This document shows positions 7,604 through 15,676 of a DNA stretch of 64,000 nt, piece after piece (the stretch's first letter is position 1; every line of letters starts with the position of its first letter). The notes under the pieces are model-generated. The model saw only the letters and a program-made list of their open reading frames with translations. It was not told where the DNA came from and ran no database searches. The DNA lies in assembly GCA_018820765.1 (NCBI GenBank), contig JAHJNN010000009.1, positions 22,287-86,286 of the forward strand, written 5' to 3'. This DNA comes from Gammaproteobacteria bacterium. Its GTDB lineage: Bacteria; Pseudomonadota; Gammaproteobacteria; Burkholderiales; Thiobacillaceae. The position numbers and the translations under genes were made by a program.

Positions 7604-8467
7604 TCAGGCCAGGGAAGGAGAAAGATGGGCCGCCAGCTCCGGCCAGCCCTGCCACACCGGCTGGCAGTAATGCGGCAGTGCGGGCAGTCGGCCGATGTCG
7701 ATGCCCTCGCCCGGCGCATGGAAATCCGCGCCACGCGAGGCCTTGAGGCCGAAGGCGCGCGCCAGGTCGGCGAACTTGCCGTACTCGGACGGATGGTGGC
7801 TGCCGGTGATGACTTCGATGCCCTCGCCGCCCAGCGCGCGGAAGGCATCCAGCAGCAGGTGCAGCTCGCGCGCATTGAAGGCGTAGCGCCCGGGGTGCGC
7901 GACCACCGCCATGCCGCCGCTGGCGCGGATCCAGCCGACGGCGTTTTCCAGCGAGGTCCATTCGTGTTCGACGTAGCCGGGATGGCCGCGCGTGAGGAAG
8001 CGCTTGAACGCCGTGCGCATGTCGGGCGCGTGGCCCCCGGCCACCAGCCAGCGTGCAAAATGCGTGCGCCCGACCATCTCCTTGTTGACGGCGAAGTCGT
8101 AAGCGCCCTCGTAGGCGCCGGCGATGCCCGACCTGGCCAGGTCGTCGCTCATTCGGTGGGCGCGCTCGATGCGGCCGCGGCGGATGTCTGCGAGGCCGGC
8201 GGCCAGCACGGAATGCTGCGGATCGATGCGCAGGCCGACGATGTGGACGGTCTGCCCGCCCCAGCTCACCGAGATTTCGACGCCCGGGATCAGCGTCAGA
8301 CCCGCGGCGTCCGCCGCGGCCTGCGCCGCAGCGATCCCGGCCACGTCGTCGTGGTCGGTCAGCGCGAGCACGTGCACGCCGTTGGCTGCCGCGCGGGCAA
8401 CCACGTCGGCGGGCGGCAATACACCGTCGGACACATTGGAATGGCAATGCAGATCGATATTGAGCAT
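7604..8467 (-). CDS. PHP-domain phosphatase (3',5'-nucleoside bisphosphate phosphatase type)
   Basis: The 287-residue protein begins with the PHP metal site (LHCHSNVSDG, H7 and H9). It also has LTDHDDVAG (H39), PGVEIS, VVAHPGR and GSHHPSEYG, together supplying the ligands of a trinuclear metal centre. This is the family of E. coli YciV/RnmAM, which dephosphorylates 3',5'-bisphosphonucleosides and trims short RNA or DNA. The start at 8467 was chosen because the family begins right before the HCH motif; the in-frame extension upstream is antisense to yciB. It is followed by the YciO-type gene, probably as one operon. Confidence 0.88.
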   Translation of the reverse strand: MLNIDLHCHSNVSDGVLPPADVVARAAANGVHVLALTDHDDVAGIAAAQAAADAAGLTLIPGVEISVSWGGQTVHIVGLRIDPQHSVLAAGLADIRRGRIERAHRMSDDLARSGIAGAYEGAYDFAVNKEMVGRTHFARWLVAGGHAPDMRTAFKRFLTRGHPGYVEHEWTSLENAVGWIRASGGMAVVAHPGRYAFNARELHLLLDAFRALGGEGIEVITGSHHPSEYGKFADLARAFGLKASRGADFHAPGEGIDIGRLPALPHYCQPVWQGWPELAAHLSPSLA

Positions 8468-8587
8468 CGATGATCGGGATCGGGCGACCAGGGCCAAAAG
8501 CGCTTGGTCAGGAGGGGGAATCATAGCAAAATAAGCGGCCCCCCGAATTCCACCGGCTGTTGGCGCCACCTGAACTATCCAAGCCTC

Positions 8588-9235
8588 ATGAAAAAACTGC
8601 TGTTCGATCTGTTCCCCGTCATCGTCTTCTTCATCGCCTACAAAATCGGCGACGCCAATGCCGAAGCCGCGCGCGCGCTGATGGCCAGCGTCGGCCTGCC
8701 GCAGCCGATCGGCAGCGGGGAAAAACCCGGCATCTACCTCGCCACCCTGGTCGCCATCGTCGCCAGCGTCGGCCAGATCGGCTGGGTCAAGCTGCGCGGC
8801 CACAAGGTCGAGACCATGCTGTGGGTGAGCCTCGGCATCATCGTGGTATTCGGCGGCGCCACCCTGTGGCTGCACGACGAGAGCTTCATCAAGTGGAAGC
8901 CGACCGTACTGTACTGGATTTTCGCCGGCATCATTTTTGGCGCCACCTTCTTCGGCCGCAACATTATTCGAAGCCTGATGGGCAATCAGATGGAACTTCC
9001 CGACATCGCCTGGAGTCGGTTGAATGCGAGTTGGGGCGGATTTTTTGCCTTCATGGGGCTTGCAAATCTGCTTGTCGCCTTCAACTTCTCGACCGACGCC
9101 TGGGTCAACTTCAAGCTGTTCGGCAGCCTGGGGCTGATGCTGGTGTTCGTAATCGGTCAGAGCATGATGCTGACCCGCTATCTCGACAAGGCCGAGCCGG
9201 ATCAAGGCAGGCTGGAAAAGGAAAAAAAGCAATAA
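8588..9235 (+). CDS. yciB: Inner membrane septation protein YciB/IspZ
   Basis: A 215-residue integral membrane protein with about five hydrophobic segments and the family N-terminus [19 protein letters not shown]. YciB-family proteins affect cell envelope integrity and septation, interacting with elongation and division proteins in enterobacteria. The ATG at 8588 starts exactly at the family motif. Its stop codon overlaps the next start by one base (TAATG), so yciB, yciI and bolA are translationally coupled. Confidence 0.94.
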   Translation: MKKLLFDLFPVIVFFIAYKIGDANAEAARALMASVGLPQPIGSGEKPGIYLATLVAIVASVGQIGWVKLRGHKVETMLWVSLGIIVVFGGATLWLHDESFIKWKPTVLYWIFAGIIFGATFFGRNIIRSLMGNQMELPDIAWSRLNASWGGFFAFMGLANLLVAFNFSTDAWVNFKLFGSLGLMLVFVIGQSMMLTRYLDKAEPDQGRLEKEKKQ

Positions 9236-9537
9236 TGTTTTACGCCATCGTCGGACAGGATGTAACCGACAGTCTGAATCTGCGGCTTGCCGCCCGCCCC
9301 GCGCACCTGGAGCGCCTGCAGGCCTTGCAGCAGGTGGGACGCCTGCTGCTGGCCGGCCCCTTCCCCCACATCGACGGCAACGACCCCGGCAGCGCAGGGT
9401 TTTCCGGCAGCCTGATCGTCGCCGAATTCGATAGCCTGGCCGACGCGCAGGCGTGGGCCGACGCCGATCCCTACGTGGCCGCAGGCGTCTATGCCGGCGT
9501 CAGCGTCAAACCGTTCAAGAAGGTGTTTCCCGCATGA
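9235..9537 (+). CDS. yciI: YciI-like protein
   Basis: The 100-residue product has the ferredoxin-like YciI fold pattern (FYAIVGQDV, then RPAHLERLQ with the conserved His, then [10 protein letters not shown] and [12 protein letters not shown]). The conserved His and Asp suggest an enzymatic role, but no reaction is established for most members. It overlaps yciB by one base at the start and bolA by four (ATGA) at the end, forming a tight three-gene unit. Confidence 0.9.
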   Translation: MFYAIVGQDVTDSLNLRLAARPAHLERLQALQQVGRLLLAGPFPHIDGNDPGSAGFSGSLIVAEFDSLADAQAWADADPYVAAGVYAGVSVKPFKKVFPA

Positions 9538-9797
9538 GCACGGCCGATCTGATCCGCCAGCGCCTCGCCGCGCTGGAACCTGAAACCTACACCCTGGAAG
9601 ACGAGAGCGCCCAGCACAAGGGCCATGCCGGTGCCGCCTCGGGCGGCGGGCATTTCCGTCTCACACTGGTGTCATCGAAATTTCGTAATCTCCCCACCCT
9701 CGCCCGCCACCGGCTGGTCTACGAAGCCATGGGCGAACTGATGCAGCGTGAAATCCACGCGCTATCGATCACTGCCTTAACCCCCGAAGAACTCTAA
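9534..9797 (+). CDS. bolA: BolA family protein
   Basis: This 87-residue protein has the BolA fold signature: an N-terminal helix with [12 protein letters not shown], the loop [12 protein letters not shown], and the C-terminal helix containing [21 protein letters not shown]. BolA proteins partner with monothiol glutaredoxins in Fe-S handling and some act as DNA-binding regulators. The conserved His of the [10 protein letters not shown] region is present. The start ATG overlaps the yciI stop codon (ATGA). Confidence 0.92.
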   Translation: MSTADLIRQRLAALEPETYTLEDESAQHKGHAGAASGGGHFRLTLVSSKFRNLPTLARHRLVYEAMGELMQREIHALSITALTPEEL

Positions 9798-9809
9798 AAG
9801 GAATCTCCC

Positions 9810-10625
9810 ATGCGTCTTGCACTGCTCCCCACCCTGATCCTGCTTGCCCTCGCTCCTCTGGCCCAGGCACAAACACCCGCGCCCGCAGAAGCCACGCCCG
9901 CGGCCGACGCCAGCAAGCCGCTGGCCGTGGTCAACGGCCGGGAAATTCCCGCGCTGTACGGCGAACTGGTCAAGCGTGAAATGGCCCAGAACCAGCCCGA
10001 TTCGCCGCAGCTCGACGCCCGCGTGCGCGAGTCGCTGATCAACCTGGAGCTGCTGTCGCGCGCCGCGGTCGACAAAGGCCTCGACAAGGACCCGCGCCTG
10101 GCCGCCAGCCTCGACATCCGCCGCAAGGACATGCTGGCGAAAGCCTTCCTGGAGGACTACATCAAGGCCCACCCGGTGACCGACGCCGAAATCCAGGCCA
10201 TGTACGACAAGGCCAAGTCCGAAGCGGTCGAGCCGGAATACCGCGCACGCCACATTCTGGTGAAAACCGAAGCCGAAGCGAAAAAGATCATTGCCGACCT
10301 CGGCAAGAAAGCCAAGTTCGAGGACCTGGCGAAGAAGCAGTCGCAAGATCCCGGCTCGGCCAAGAACGGCGGCGCGCTCGACTGGTCCGACCGGCGTGCG
10401 TTCGTGCCGGAATTCTCCAACGCACTGGCCGGCCTGAAAAAAGGCGAAACCACCAAGACGCCGGTGAAGACGCAGTTCGGCTACCACGTCATCCGTCTCG
10501 ACGACACCCGCCAGCCGCAGCTGCCGCCGCTGGATGTCGTGCGCGGCGAGATCGTCAAGCAACTGCAGCAATTGCGCGTCCGCGACGCCATCGCGGCCAC
10601 GCGCGGCGCTGCAAAAATCGATTAA
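9810..10625 (+). CDS. Periplasmic parvulin-type peptidyl-prolyl isomerase
   Basis: The 271-residue protein has a signal peptide (about residues 1-20, LLPTLILLALAPLAQAQ) and an N-terminal SurA-like helical chaperone segment. A PpiC domain follows at about residues 140-240 (ARHILVKTEAEAKKI, DPGSAKNGGALDWSDR, TPVKTQFGYHVIRL). It would assist folding of exported proteins by proline cis-trans isomerisation. It lies 12 bp after bolA with AAAGGA ahead of the start. A hairpin follows its stop at 10641. Confidence 0.92.
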   Translation: MRLALLPTLILLALAPLAQAQTPAPAEATPAADASKPLAVVNGREIPALYGELVKREMAQNQPDSPQLDARVRESLINLELLSRAAVDKGLDKDPRLAASLDIRRKDMLAKAFLEDYIKAHPVTDAEIQAMYDKAKSEAVEPEYRARHILVKTEAEAKKIIADLGKKAKFEDLAKKQSQDPGSAKNGGALDWSDRRAFVPEFSNALAGLKKGETTKTPVKTQFGYHVIRLDDTRQPQLPPLDVVRGEIVKQLQQLRVRDAIAATRGAAKID

Positions 10626-10640
10626 TCAGCTAATAATGAT

Positions 10641-10663
10641 TGAAGGGGGTCTTCCCCCCTTCA
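10641..10663 (+). terminator. G-rich hairpin between the isomerase and hfq-like genes
   Basis: TGAAGGGGG pairs with CCCCCCTTCA across TCTT, with one bulged C. It starts 16 bp after the isomerase stop and ends 19 bp before the hfq-like start, so it is either a terminator without a T-run or part of the hfq leader. The latter would place it close to the AGGGAG ribosome binding site. Confidence 0.5.
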
Positions 10664-10681
10664 TCTGACAGGGAGCCAAAC

Positions 10682-10924
10682 ATGGCCAAAGAACATAACC
10701 AACTGCAAGATCTTTTTCTGAATACCCTGCGCAAAGAGCGCATCCCCGTGTCGGTCTTTCTCGTCAACGGCATCAAGCTGATGGGACGGATCGAATCGTT
10801 CGACCAGTTCGTGGTGCTGCTCAAAGGGCAGGACCAGGCGGCGCAGATGATCTTCAAGCATGCCATCTCGACCATTTCGCCTTCGCGCGAAGTGGTGCTG
10901 CCGCCCCGCGACGCCGAGGCTTGA
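10682..10924 (+). CDS. Hfq family RNA chaperone, variant with loop insertion
   Basis: The 80-residue protein has the Sm1 core ([34 protein letters not shown]) and the Sm2 motif FKHAISTI, whose Lys-His pair lines the proximal RNA-binding pore. Compared with E. coli Hfq it has Phe for the distal-face Tyr (VFLVNG versus IYLVNG), Leu after LQD where Pro is usual, and GQDQAA where E. coli has NTVS. That makes the loop before Sm2 two residues longer. The C-terminal tail is short. AGGGAG precedes the start. It is not next to hflX, the common partner, so it may be a second Hfq; no other copy lies in this window. Confidence 0.88.
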   Translation: MAKEHNQLQDLFLNTLRKERIPVSVFLVNGIKLMGRIESFDQFVVLLKGQDQAAQMIFKHAISTISPSREVVLPPRDAEA

Positions 10925-10931
10925 GTTTGTT

Positions 10932-12551
10932 CTAGTCCGTTTTGGCGGCCAGCAGCCGGACCGCCGTCGGTGCGTCCACCAGAACGGCCGCACCGCCGCG
11001 ATAGGCTTGCTTGTGGCGGGCTGAAATCGCAGTCAGGTCCCGCCTGTCCTTCAGATACATCACCACGTAGCCCTCGGGGTGTGCGGCCAGCCAGTTCGGC
11101 AATTCGGCGCCCTGCAATTCGGCCAGCGGCACTTCCAGACGCCCGGCAAACTGATATTGCGCGTGATACTTCGCGGCATTCGCCACCGGCCTGCCTTCGT
11201 CCTGGACCTGCCTGATCGCCTGCGCCATCGGCTTGATGTCATAGAGCGGCCCAAGCGAGTGCATCGCCGCCACTTGCACCAGGGCCAGCGTGGCGGCCCC
11301 CAGCAGGGCCAGATTCAGCTGCGGCGGGATGCCCTGTCGGCCGGCCATCCGGGCCGCCCAGCCCAGCAGCACCAGCAGCACGCCCGGCCACAGCGGCGGC
11401 AGCGCCGCGACCTGATCGGTCAATGCAGCGATCTGTCCGCGGGCTGCCAGAATCATCACCACGCCCAGCGCAGCCGCCAGCAAGGCAGGCAGCGTCACGC
11501 GGGACGCCGCACGCCCGGCCAGCACACGCGCCGCCAGCAGGGCGAACGCCGGGAACAGCGGCACCAGATAGTGTGGCTGCTTGCCGCTGATGAAGGAAAA
11601 CGCGACGAACACCGGCAACATCCAGGCAAAACAAAAACGCGTGCCTCGATCGAGTCCGGTGCGCCGATGATGCTCCAGCGCCTTCCACAATCCCGGCCAG
11701 ACGAACCACGGAAACAGCAGCAGCGGCAACAGCGGCAGATACCACCAGAACGGCCGCCGGTGGGCAAAGGACTCGACCATCCGGTCGGCGGTCTGGCCCC
11801 AGAAAATCGCGTTGCGATACGCCTCCCCGCCTGCCATGCCGGCCGGGATCGCCCATGCGAGCGCGATGGCCGCACCCAGCAGCACCGCCAGTCCCACCCC
11901 GGCGAACCAGCGGGGCCACTTGAGGCCGGGATTCCACCACGGCGCCAGCACCGCGACCGGCAAGAGATTCAGCAGGATGACCGGCCCCTTGGTCAGCACC
12001 CCCATGCCGATGGCAATGCCCAGCATGACGAAGCCGCGCCGCTTGCCGTCGCCGGCGGCCAGCACCCCGTGCATGCCGACCAGCACCCAGAACGCCAGCA
12101 TCACGTCGAACATGACCGAGGTGGAGAACACGATCCACAGCAGCGTGCTCGACAGAATCAGCGCGGCCTGCCCGCCGAGGCCGGCCTGCTCAGGCCACAG
12201 GCGGCGGGCGAGCAGAAAGGTGAGGGCCAGCGCGCCGGCGGAAAACAGCGGCAGCACCAGCCGCGGCCACCAATCGTTGACGCCGAACAGCGCCCAGCCG
12301 GCGTGGAACATCCAGAACATGAAAGGCGGCTTGTGGCTGTAGGCTTCGCCGTTCTTGAACGGCACCAGGAAATCGCCGCGCAGCCACATCTCCCACGCCA
12401 CGCTGACATAGCGCGTTTCGTCGATCGGCGTCAGCGGCCGCGTTCCGATTCCGACTACGGCAAGAATTACAAGCAAGACGAGACTTGCGAAAAGCGCACC
12501 GCGACCGCTTGCGCCCAAAGTTCGGTATGTCATCACAACATGTCCACCCAT
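10932..12551 (-). CDS. ArnT-like GT-C glycosyltransferase (phospholipid-linked sugar donor)
   Basis: The 539-residue membrane protein has about a dozen hydrophobic segments and the PMT/ArnT catalytic first periplasmic loop PIDETRYVSVAWEM with the Asp-Glu pair. KNGEAYSHKPPFMFW follows, a hallmark of the GT39/GT83 families. Such enzymes transfer a sugar from an undecaprenyl carrier to lipid A or another acceptor on the periplasmic side. A small soluble-looking C-terminal part ends the protein. Start codons at 12551 and 12533 are both possible. It diverges from a PAP2 phosphatase, and their shared promoter region carries a PmrA-type box. The substrate is not determined. Confidence 0.85.
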   Translation of the reverse strand: MGGHVVMTYRTLGASGRGALFASLVLLVILAVVGIGTRPLTPIDETRYVSVAWEMWLRGDFLVPFKNGEAYSHKPPFMFWMFHAGWALFGVNDWWPRLVLPLFSAGALALTFLLARRLWPEQAGLGGQAALILSSTLLWIVFSTSVMFDVMLAFWVLVGMHGVLAAGDGKRRGFVMLGIAIGMGVLTKGPVILLNLLPVAVLAPWWNPGLKWPRWFAGVGLAVLLGAAIALAWAIPAGMAGGEAYRNAIFWGQTADRMVESFAHRRPFWWYLPLLPLLLFPWFVWPGLWKALEHHRRTGLDRGTRFCFAWMLPVFVAFSFISGKQPHYLVPLFPAFALLAARVLAGRAASRVTLPALLAAALGVVMILAARGQIAALTDQVAALPPLWPGVLLVLLGWAARMAGRQGIPPQLNLALLGAATLALVQVAAMHSLGPLYDIKPMAQAIRQVQDEGRPVANAAKYHAQYQFAGRLEVPLAELQGAELPNWLAAHPEGYVVMYLKDRRDLTAISARHKQAYRGGAAVLVDAPTAVRLLAAKTD

Positions 12552-12597
12552 CGTAAAAGTAGCGCGCAGAATTCCCGGTTCACCTTATGCGTTCCGA

Positions 12598-12614
12598 CTT
12601 AAGGCTGTCTTAAG
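12598..12614 (+). promoter_or_regulatory. PmrA/BasR-type box CTTAAG-N5-CTTAAG
   Basis: Two identical hexamers CTTAAG (12598-12603 and 12609-12614) are separated by exactly five bases. This fits the published PmrA (BasR) binding pattern of two YTTAAK hexamers five bases apart. TATTTT at 12625-12630 could be the -10 for the rightward PAP2 gene. A third TTAAG lies at 12633-12637. The site is in the 108-bp divergent gap between the glycosyltransferase and PAP2 genes. Because CTTAAG is self-complementary the box reads the same on both strands. Confidence 0.6.
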
Positions 12615-12659
12615 ACAAATAACCTATTTTGGTTAAGTCTCATTTTTCTGTGTTGCGCG

Positions 12660-13358
12660 ATGCCCGTCGTCGACCTCAGCAAGTTGATATCGATATTTCT
12701 GGATTCCCGGGAAGCCAGCGCCAGACTGCGCTTCGCCCTGCGCGTTTCTGTGCTTCTGTGGGCTGCTGCATTGGTGTCCTGGCTCACACATGCCGATACC
12801 GCTCTTTTCCAGCGCGTCGAAGCGAACCGGATGCTCAAGGACTTGCATCCATTCTTTGAACTGTATTCGGAATGGGGCCTATTCATTTTCTACCTGTCAT
12901 TCCTGGCATTGCTTGCGCTCGGGATCCTGAAAAAACATGCGCTGTTCAGGACTGTCGGACTGGCCTATTTTTTTGCACAGATCTTCGGGTCAGTACTGCT
13001 GGTCCATCTGATCAAGCTTGCTTCAGGACGCCCCCGCCCCCACGCGGCCAACGTGCGGGATGGCTTCTTTCAAGTCACCCATTTTGCCCAAGCCATTCAT
13101 TCATCCTTTCCTTCCAGCCATGCCGTCGATGCAGCGGTGGGCGCGGTTTTCCTGGGGGTTCTTCTGCGTTCCCGGGCCGCCTCGATTCTGGCTTTGGCCG
13201 CCGCATTGCTGGTGGTCCTGTCCCGCGTTCTGACCGGCAAACATTATATGTCCGACGTATCGGCCGGCCTGGCTTTGGGGGTGGGGATTGTGGGTGTCGT
13301 CATGCACGTTTATCTACTGCCTCGCTGGCGCAAGATCGAAGCCGCCGCGGCGCCATAA
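12660..13358 (+). CDS. PAP2 family membrane phosphatase
   Basis: The 232-residue protein has about six membrane segments and the three-part phosphatase signature: KLASGRPRP, then FPSSHAVD, then SRVLTGKHYMSDV. These supply the Lys/Arg phosphate clamp and the two catalytic histidines. Members of the family hydrolyse lipid phosphates such as undecaprenyl pyrophosphate, phosphatidic acid or lipid A phosphates at the periplasmic face. The divergent ArnT-like gene and a PmrA-type box between them suggest a role in envelope lipid modification. The start at 12660 has no strong Shine-Dalgarno. Confidence 0.9.
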   Translation: MPVVDLSKLISIFLDSREASARLRFALRVSVLLWAAALVSWLTHADTALFQRVEANRMLKDLHPFFELYSEWGLFIFYLSFLALLALGILKKHALFRTVGLAYFFAQIFGSVLLVHLIKLASGRPRPHAANVRDGFFQVTHFAQAIHSSFPSSHAVDAAVGAVFLGVLLRSRAASILALAAALLVVLSRVLTGKHYMSDVSAGLALGVGIVGVVMHVYLLPRWRKIEAAAAP

Positions 13359-13370
13359 TCCGCCGCTCTG

Positions 13371-14066
13371 TCAGCCTTGCTCGGCGTTCTCGCCCAGGGC
13401 CTCGTCGAGCGACTCGTCCAGCGCCACGCCACGCTGGCGGCGGTACAAATACACCCCAAAAGCCATGGACACCAGGAAAAGCGCGATTGCCAGCGCGAGC
13501 TTCAGCATGGGGGCGATATGCACCCCGCTACCGACCAGCGCGAACACCAGTGTCTGCGGCAGATAGCCGATCAGCGTGCCGGCAAAGAAATATGCGGGAC
13601 GGATGCTGGAAATGCCCGCGGCCAGGTTGGTCAGCAGGTTGCTGCCGACAGGCAGTAGCCGGATCAGCACCGTCATCGAAAACGGGTGATCGTGGACGAA
13701 GCGGTCGAAGCGCCCGGCGCGCTCGCCCAGCCGGGCGCGCAGGAAGCCCTTGCCGAAGAAGCGCGCGTAGGCAAAGCTCAGCATGCAGCCCAGCAAGGCG
13801 GCCAGCGCGCCGAGCAGCATGCCCATCCCTACGCTGAAGGCATAGCCGCCGAGAAAGGCAATGACCTGGCGCGGCAGGCCGATGGCGGTGAACAGCCCGC
13901 CCATCAGCAGGAACAGCAGTGCGCCGTTGAGCCCGTGGCCGCGCACCCGCGCGTCGATCCAGGCCTCGTTGACGCTGCTGCCGAGGTCGCTGGTCTTGAA
14001 CAGGTAGCCGAGCAGCGCCAGGCTCAGGATCAGCGCCAGGCCCTTGAGGATGACGCGCGCGCGCAT
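13371..14066 (-). CDS. TVP38/TMEM64 (VTT domain) family membrane protein
   Basis: The 231-residue protein has an N-terminal membrane helix and the VTT core with the signature GGLFTAIGLPRQVIAFLGGY, then FSMTVLIRLLPVGSNLLTNLAAG. These match TVP38/TMEM64 proteins, relatives of DedA that are implicated in lipid carrier flipping. Its ATG overlaps the stop codon of the GT2 gene by one base (TAATG), so the two are translated together. The tail is acidic. Function as a lipid scramblase partner of the glycosyltransferases nearby is an inference. Confidence 0.85.
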   Translation of the reverse strand: MRARVILKGLALILSLALLGYLFKTSDLGSSVNEAWIDARVRGHGLNGALLFLLMGGLFTAIGLPRQVIAFLGGYAFSVGMGMLLGALAALLGCMLSFAYARFFGKGFLRARLGERAGRFDRFVHDHPFSMTVLIRLLPVGSNLLTNLAAGISSIRPAYFFAGTLIGYLPQTLVFALVGSGVHIAPMLKLALAIALFLVSMAFGVYLYRRQRGVALDESLDEALGENAEQG

Positions 14067-14815
14067 TACAGGTCGGAATCGGGCTCGATTGCCGGCAGGC
14101 GCACCCGCCGCTGCAACCAGGCGACGCCGAACAGGTCGACGATGCCCACCCACAGCCGGTTGTGCACGCCGTACTTGGAGGTGCCGCGTTCGCGCGCGCG
14201 GTGGTGCACCGGCACCGACACCACGGCGCCGCCGTTGCGCATCACCAGCGCGGGCAGGAAGCGGTGCATGTGGTTGAAGTTGGGTAGTTGCAGGAAGGTC
14301 TCGCGGGCGAACACCTTGAGGCCGCAGCCGGTGTCGGGCGTGTTGTCTTTGAGCATGCGCGAGCGCACGCCGTTGGCGATTTTCGACGAGATGCGGCGCA
14401 GGAAGGTATCGTTGCGTTTGGAGCGCCAGCCTGCCAGCAATTCCAGGTTGGCGGGTTGCGCCGGGTTGGCCAGCTGCGCCAGCAGCGCCGGGATGTCGGC
14501 GGGATCGTTCTGGCCGTCGCCGTCGAGGGTGGCGATCCATTCGTAGCGCGCCGCGCTCACCCCGGTCGTCACCGCGCGGCTCTGCCCGCACGATTCGCGG
14601 TGGCGGATCACCCGCAGCATCGGGAATTCGGCCTTCAGCGCATCCAGGCGCGCCTGGGTGGCGTCGGTGCTGCCGTCGTTGACGTAGAGGATTTCGAACG
14701 TGGTGTTGCCGGACAGCGCCGCCGCGATCTCGCGCACCAGCGGCTCGACGTTGTCCTGTTCGTTCTTGACGGGTACGACCACGGACAGCCTGCCGTGGTA
14801 GGCATGTTTCGGCAT
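14066..14815 (-). CDS. Family 2 glycosyltransferase (polyprenyl-phosphate sugar transferase type)
   Basis: The 249-residue protein opens with LSVVVPVKNEQDNVEPLV and has FEILYVNDGSTDAT and ATLDGDGQNDPADIP (the DxD-type metal and nucleotide site), the pattern of dolichol-phosphate-mannose synthase and ArnC. These load a sugar from a nucleotide donor onto a polyprenyl phosphate at the cytoplasmic face. There are no C-terminal membrane helices. It is coupled to the VTT protein downstream, and the ArnT-like GT-C enzyme that would use such a lipid-linked donor is 1.5 kb away. tRNA-Ser lies just upstream. Confidence 0.9.
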   Translation of the reverse strand: MPKHAYHGRLSVVVPVKNEQDNVEPLVREIAAALSGNTTFEILYVNDGSTDATQARLDALKAEFPMLRVIRHRESCGQSRAVTTGVSAARYEWIATLDGDGQNDPADIPALLAQLANPAQPANLELLAGWRSKRNDTFLRRISSKIANGVRSRMLKDNTPDTGCGLKVFARETFLQLPNFNHMHRFLPALVMRNGGAVVSVPVHHRARERGTSKYGVHNRLWVGIVDLFGVAWLQRRVRLPAIEPDSDL

Positions 14816-14841
14816 GAAGATCAGCGTGGTCGAATTGTGTG

Positions 14842-14932
14842 TGGCGGAGAGGGCGGGATTCGAACCCGCGTTAGGATATTATCCTAAACACGCTTTCCAG
14901 GCGTGCGACTTAAACCGCTCATCCACCTCTCC
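14842..14932 (-). tRNA. tRNA-Ser (anticodon GGA)
   Basis: A complete class II tRNA folds on the minus strand. The 7-bp acceptor stem GGAGAGG/CCTCTCC has a discriminator G and an encoded CCA. The anticodon loop CTGGAAA has anticodon GGA, and there is a long variable arm with TAGGATAATATCCTA. The T-loop is GGTTCGAATCC. It decodes UCC and UCU codons. It is 91 nt including CCA. Confidence 0.97.
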
Positions 14933-14943
14933 GAGAGCCGCGC

Positions 14944-14972
14944 ATTCTAATCGAGAGGCGGGGCTAAGGCAA
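14944..14972 (-). promoter_or_regulatory. Sigma-70 promoter of tRNA-Ser
   Basis: On the minus strand TTGCCT (-35) is followed by a 17-bp spacer and TAGAAT (-10), ending 12 bp before the tRNA 5' end. A GC-rich discriminator (GCGCGG) follows. The -10 plus discriminator TAGAATGCGCG is identical to that in front of tRNA-Asn at 57234, suggesting shared growth-rate control. Confidence 0.8.
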
Positions 14973-15075
14973 ACTGAACGGCCGCCGCGCACAGGACGCG
15001 CGGCCTCCAGCGGAGAGGGATACTATTTCCCGGGCAAGCGCTAGTGCGGCGTGGTGTACTGCGCCCAGTCCGTGC

Positions 15076-15621
15076 TCATGCCGTCAAAACACGCCCGGTA
15101 TTCGGGTGAAGCAAGGGGGTTTTCTCGCTATCGCTCAGTGCGATGCGGACAGGGTTGCCGTCCAGTTCGCCTTCGCAAAACTCATAGTTCACCTGCCCCT
15201 CGAGCTCGAACTGGCGAAAGCTGTGCAAGCGGCCATTGTGGTGATGCAGATTGATGTATGCGTGTGACGGGTGGATGGGTCTCCAAGGCGGCGCACTGGA
15301 AAAGAAATCCCGCACCAGCCTGCCCTCGGCGTCGTAGACATTGACCTCGGCGATATGGATCGCTTCGGGCAGCTTGGCATCGCGCTGTATCCGCGACAGC
15401 AGGCGCCCCGTCCCCGCGTCGTAATAGCTTGTGACGCGATAGTGATAACCGGCCGCGGCGACGCCTTCATATTTTCCGGTTGTTTCCTCGGTGCGGACGG
15501 TGTGCCGGGCAAGCTGCTGCTCATGCAGGGCGTACACCGCGCGATGAAATTCCGGGCGCGATGGCGCTGCAACCGCCATCTGTGCTGCGCACAGGCCAAG
15601 TATGAGTATCCAGAACTTCAT
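15076..15621 (-). CDS. Hypothetical exported protein
   Basis: The 181-residue product has a clear signal peptide (MKFWILILGLCAAQMAVAAP, cleavage likely after residue 19). The mature domain contains repeated Tyr/Asp/Gly turns (YYDAGTGRLL, VNVYDAEGRLV, HAYINLHHHNGRL), which look like short beta-hairpin repeats. One Cys remains in the mature part. I do not recognise the family. A periplasmic location is likely. It lies 55 bp downstream of the exported TPR protein on the same strand. Confidence 0.7.
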   Translation of the reverse strand: MKFWILILGLCAAQMAVAAPSRPEFHRAVYALHEQQLARHTVRTEETTGKYEGVAAAGYHYRVTSYYDAGTGRLLSRIQRDAKLPEAIHIAEVNVYDAEGRLVRDFFSSAPPWRPIHPSHAYINLHHHNGRLHSFRQFELEGQVNYEFCEGELDGNPVRIALSDSEKTPLLHPNTGRVLTA

Positions 15622-15676
15622 GTCGACGTCTCCCGCATGTTCCGTTGATTGATCAAACGCGCGCCCTTTGGCAGGA

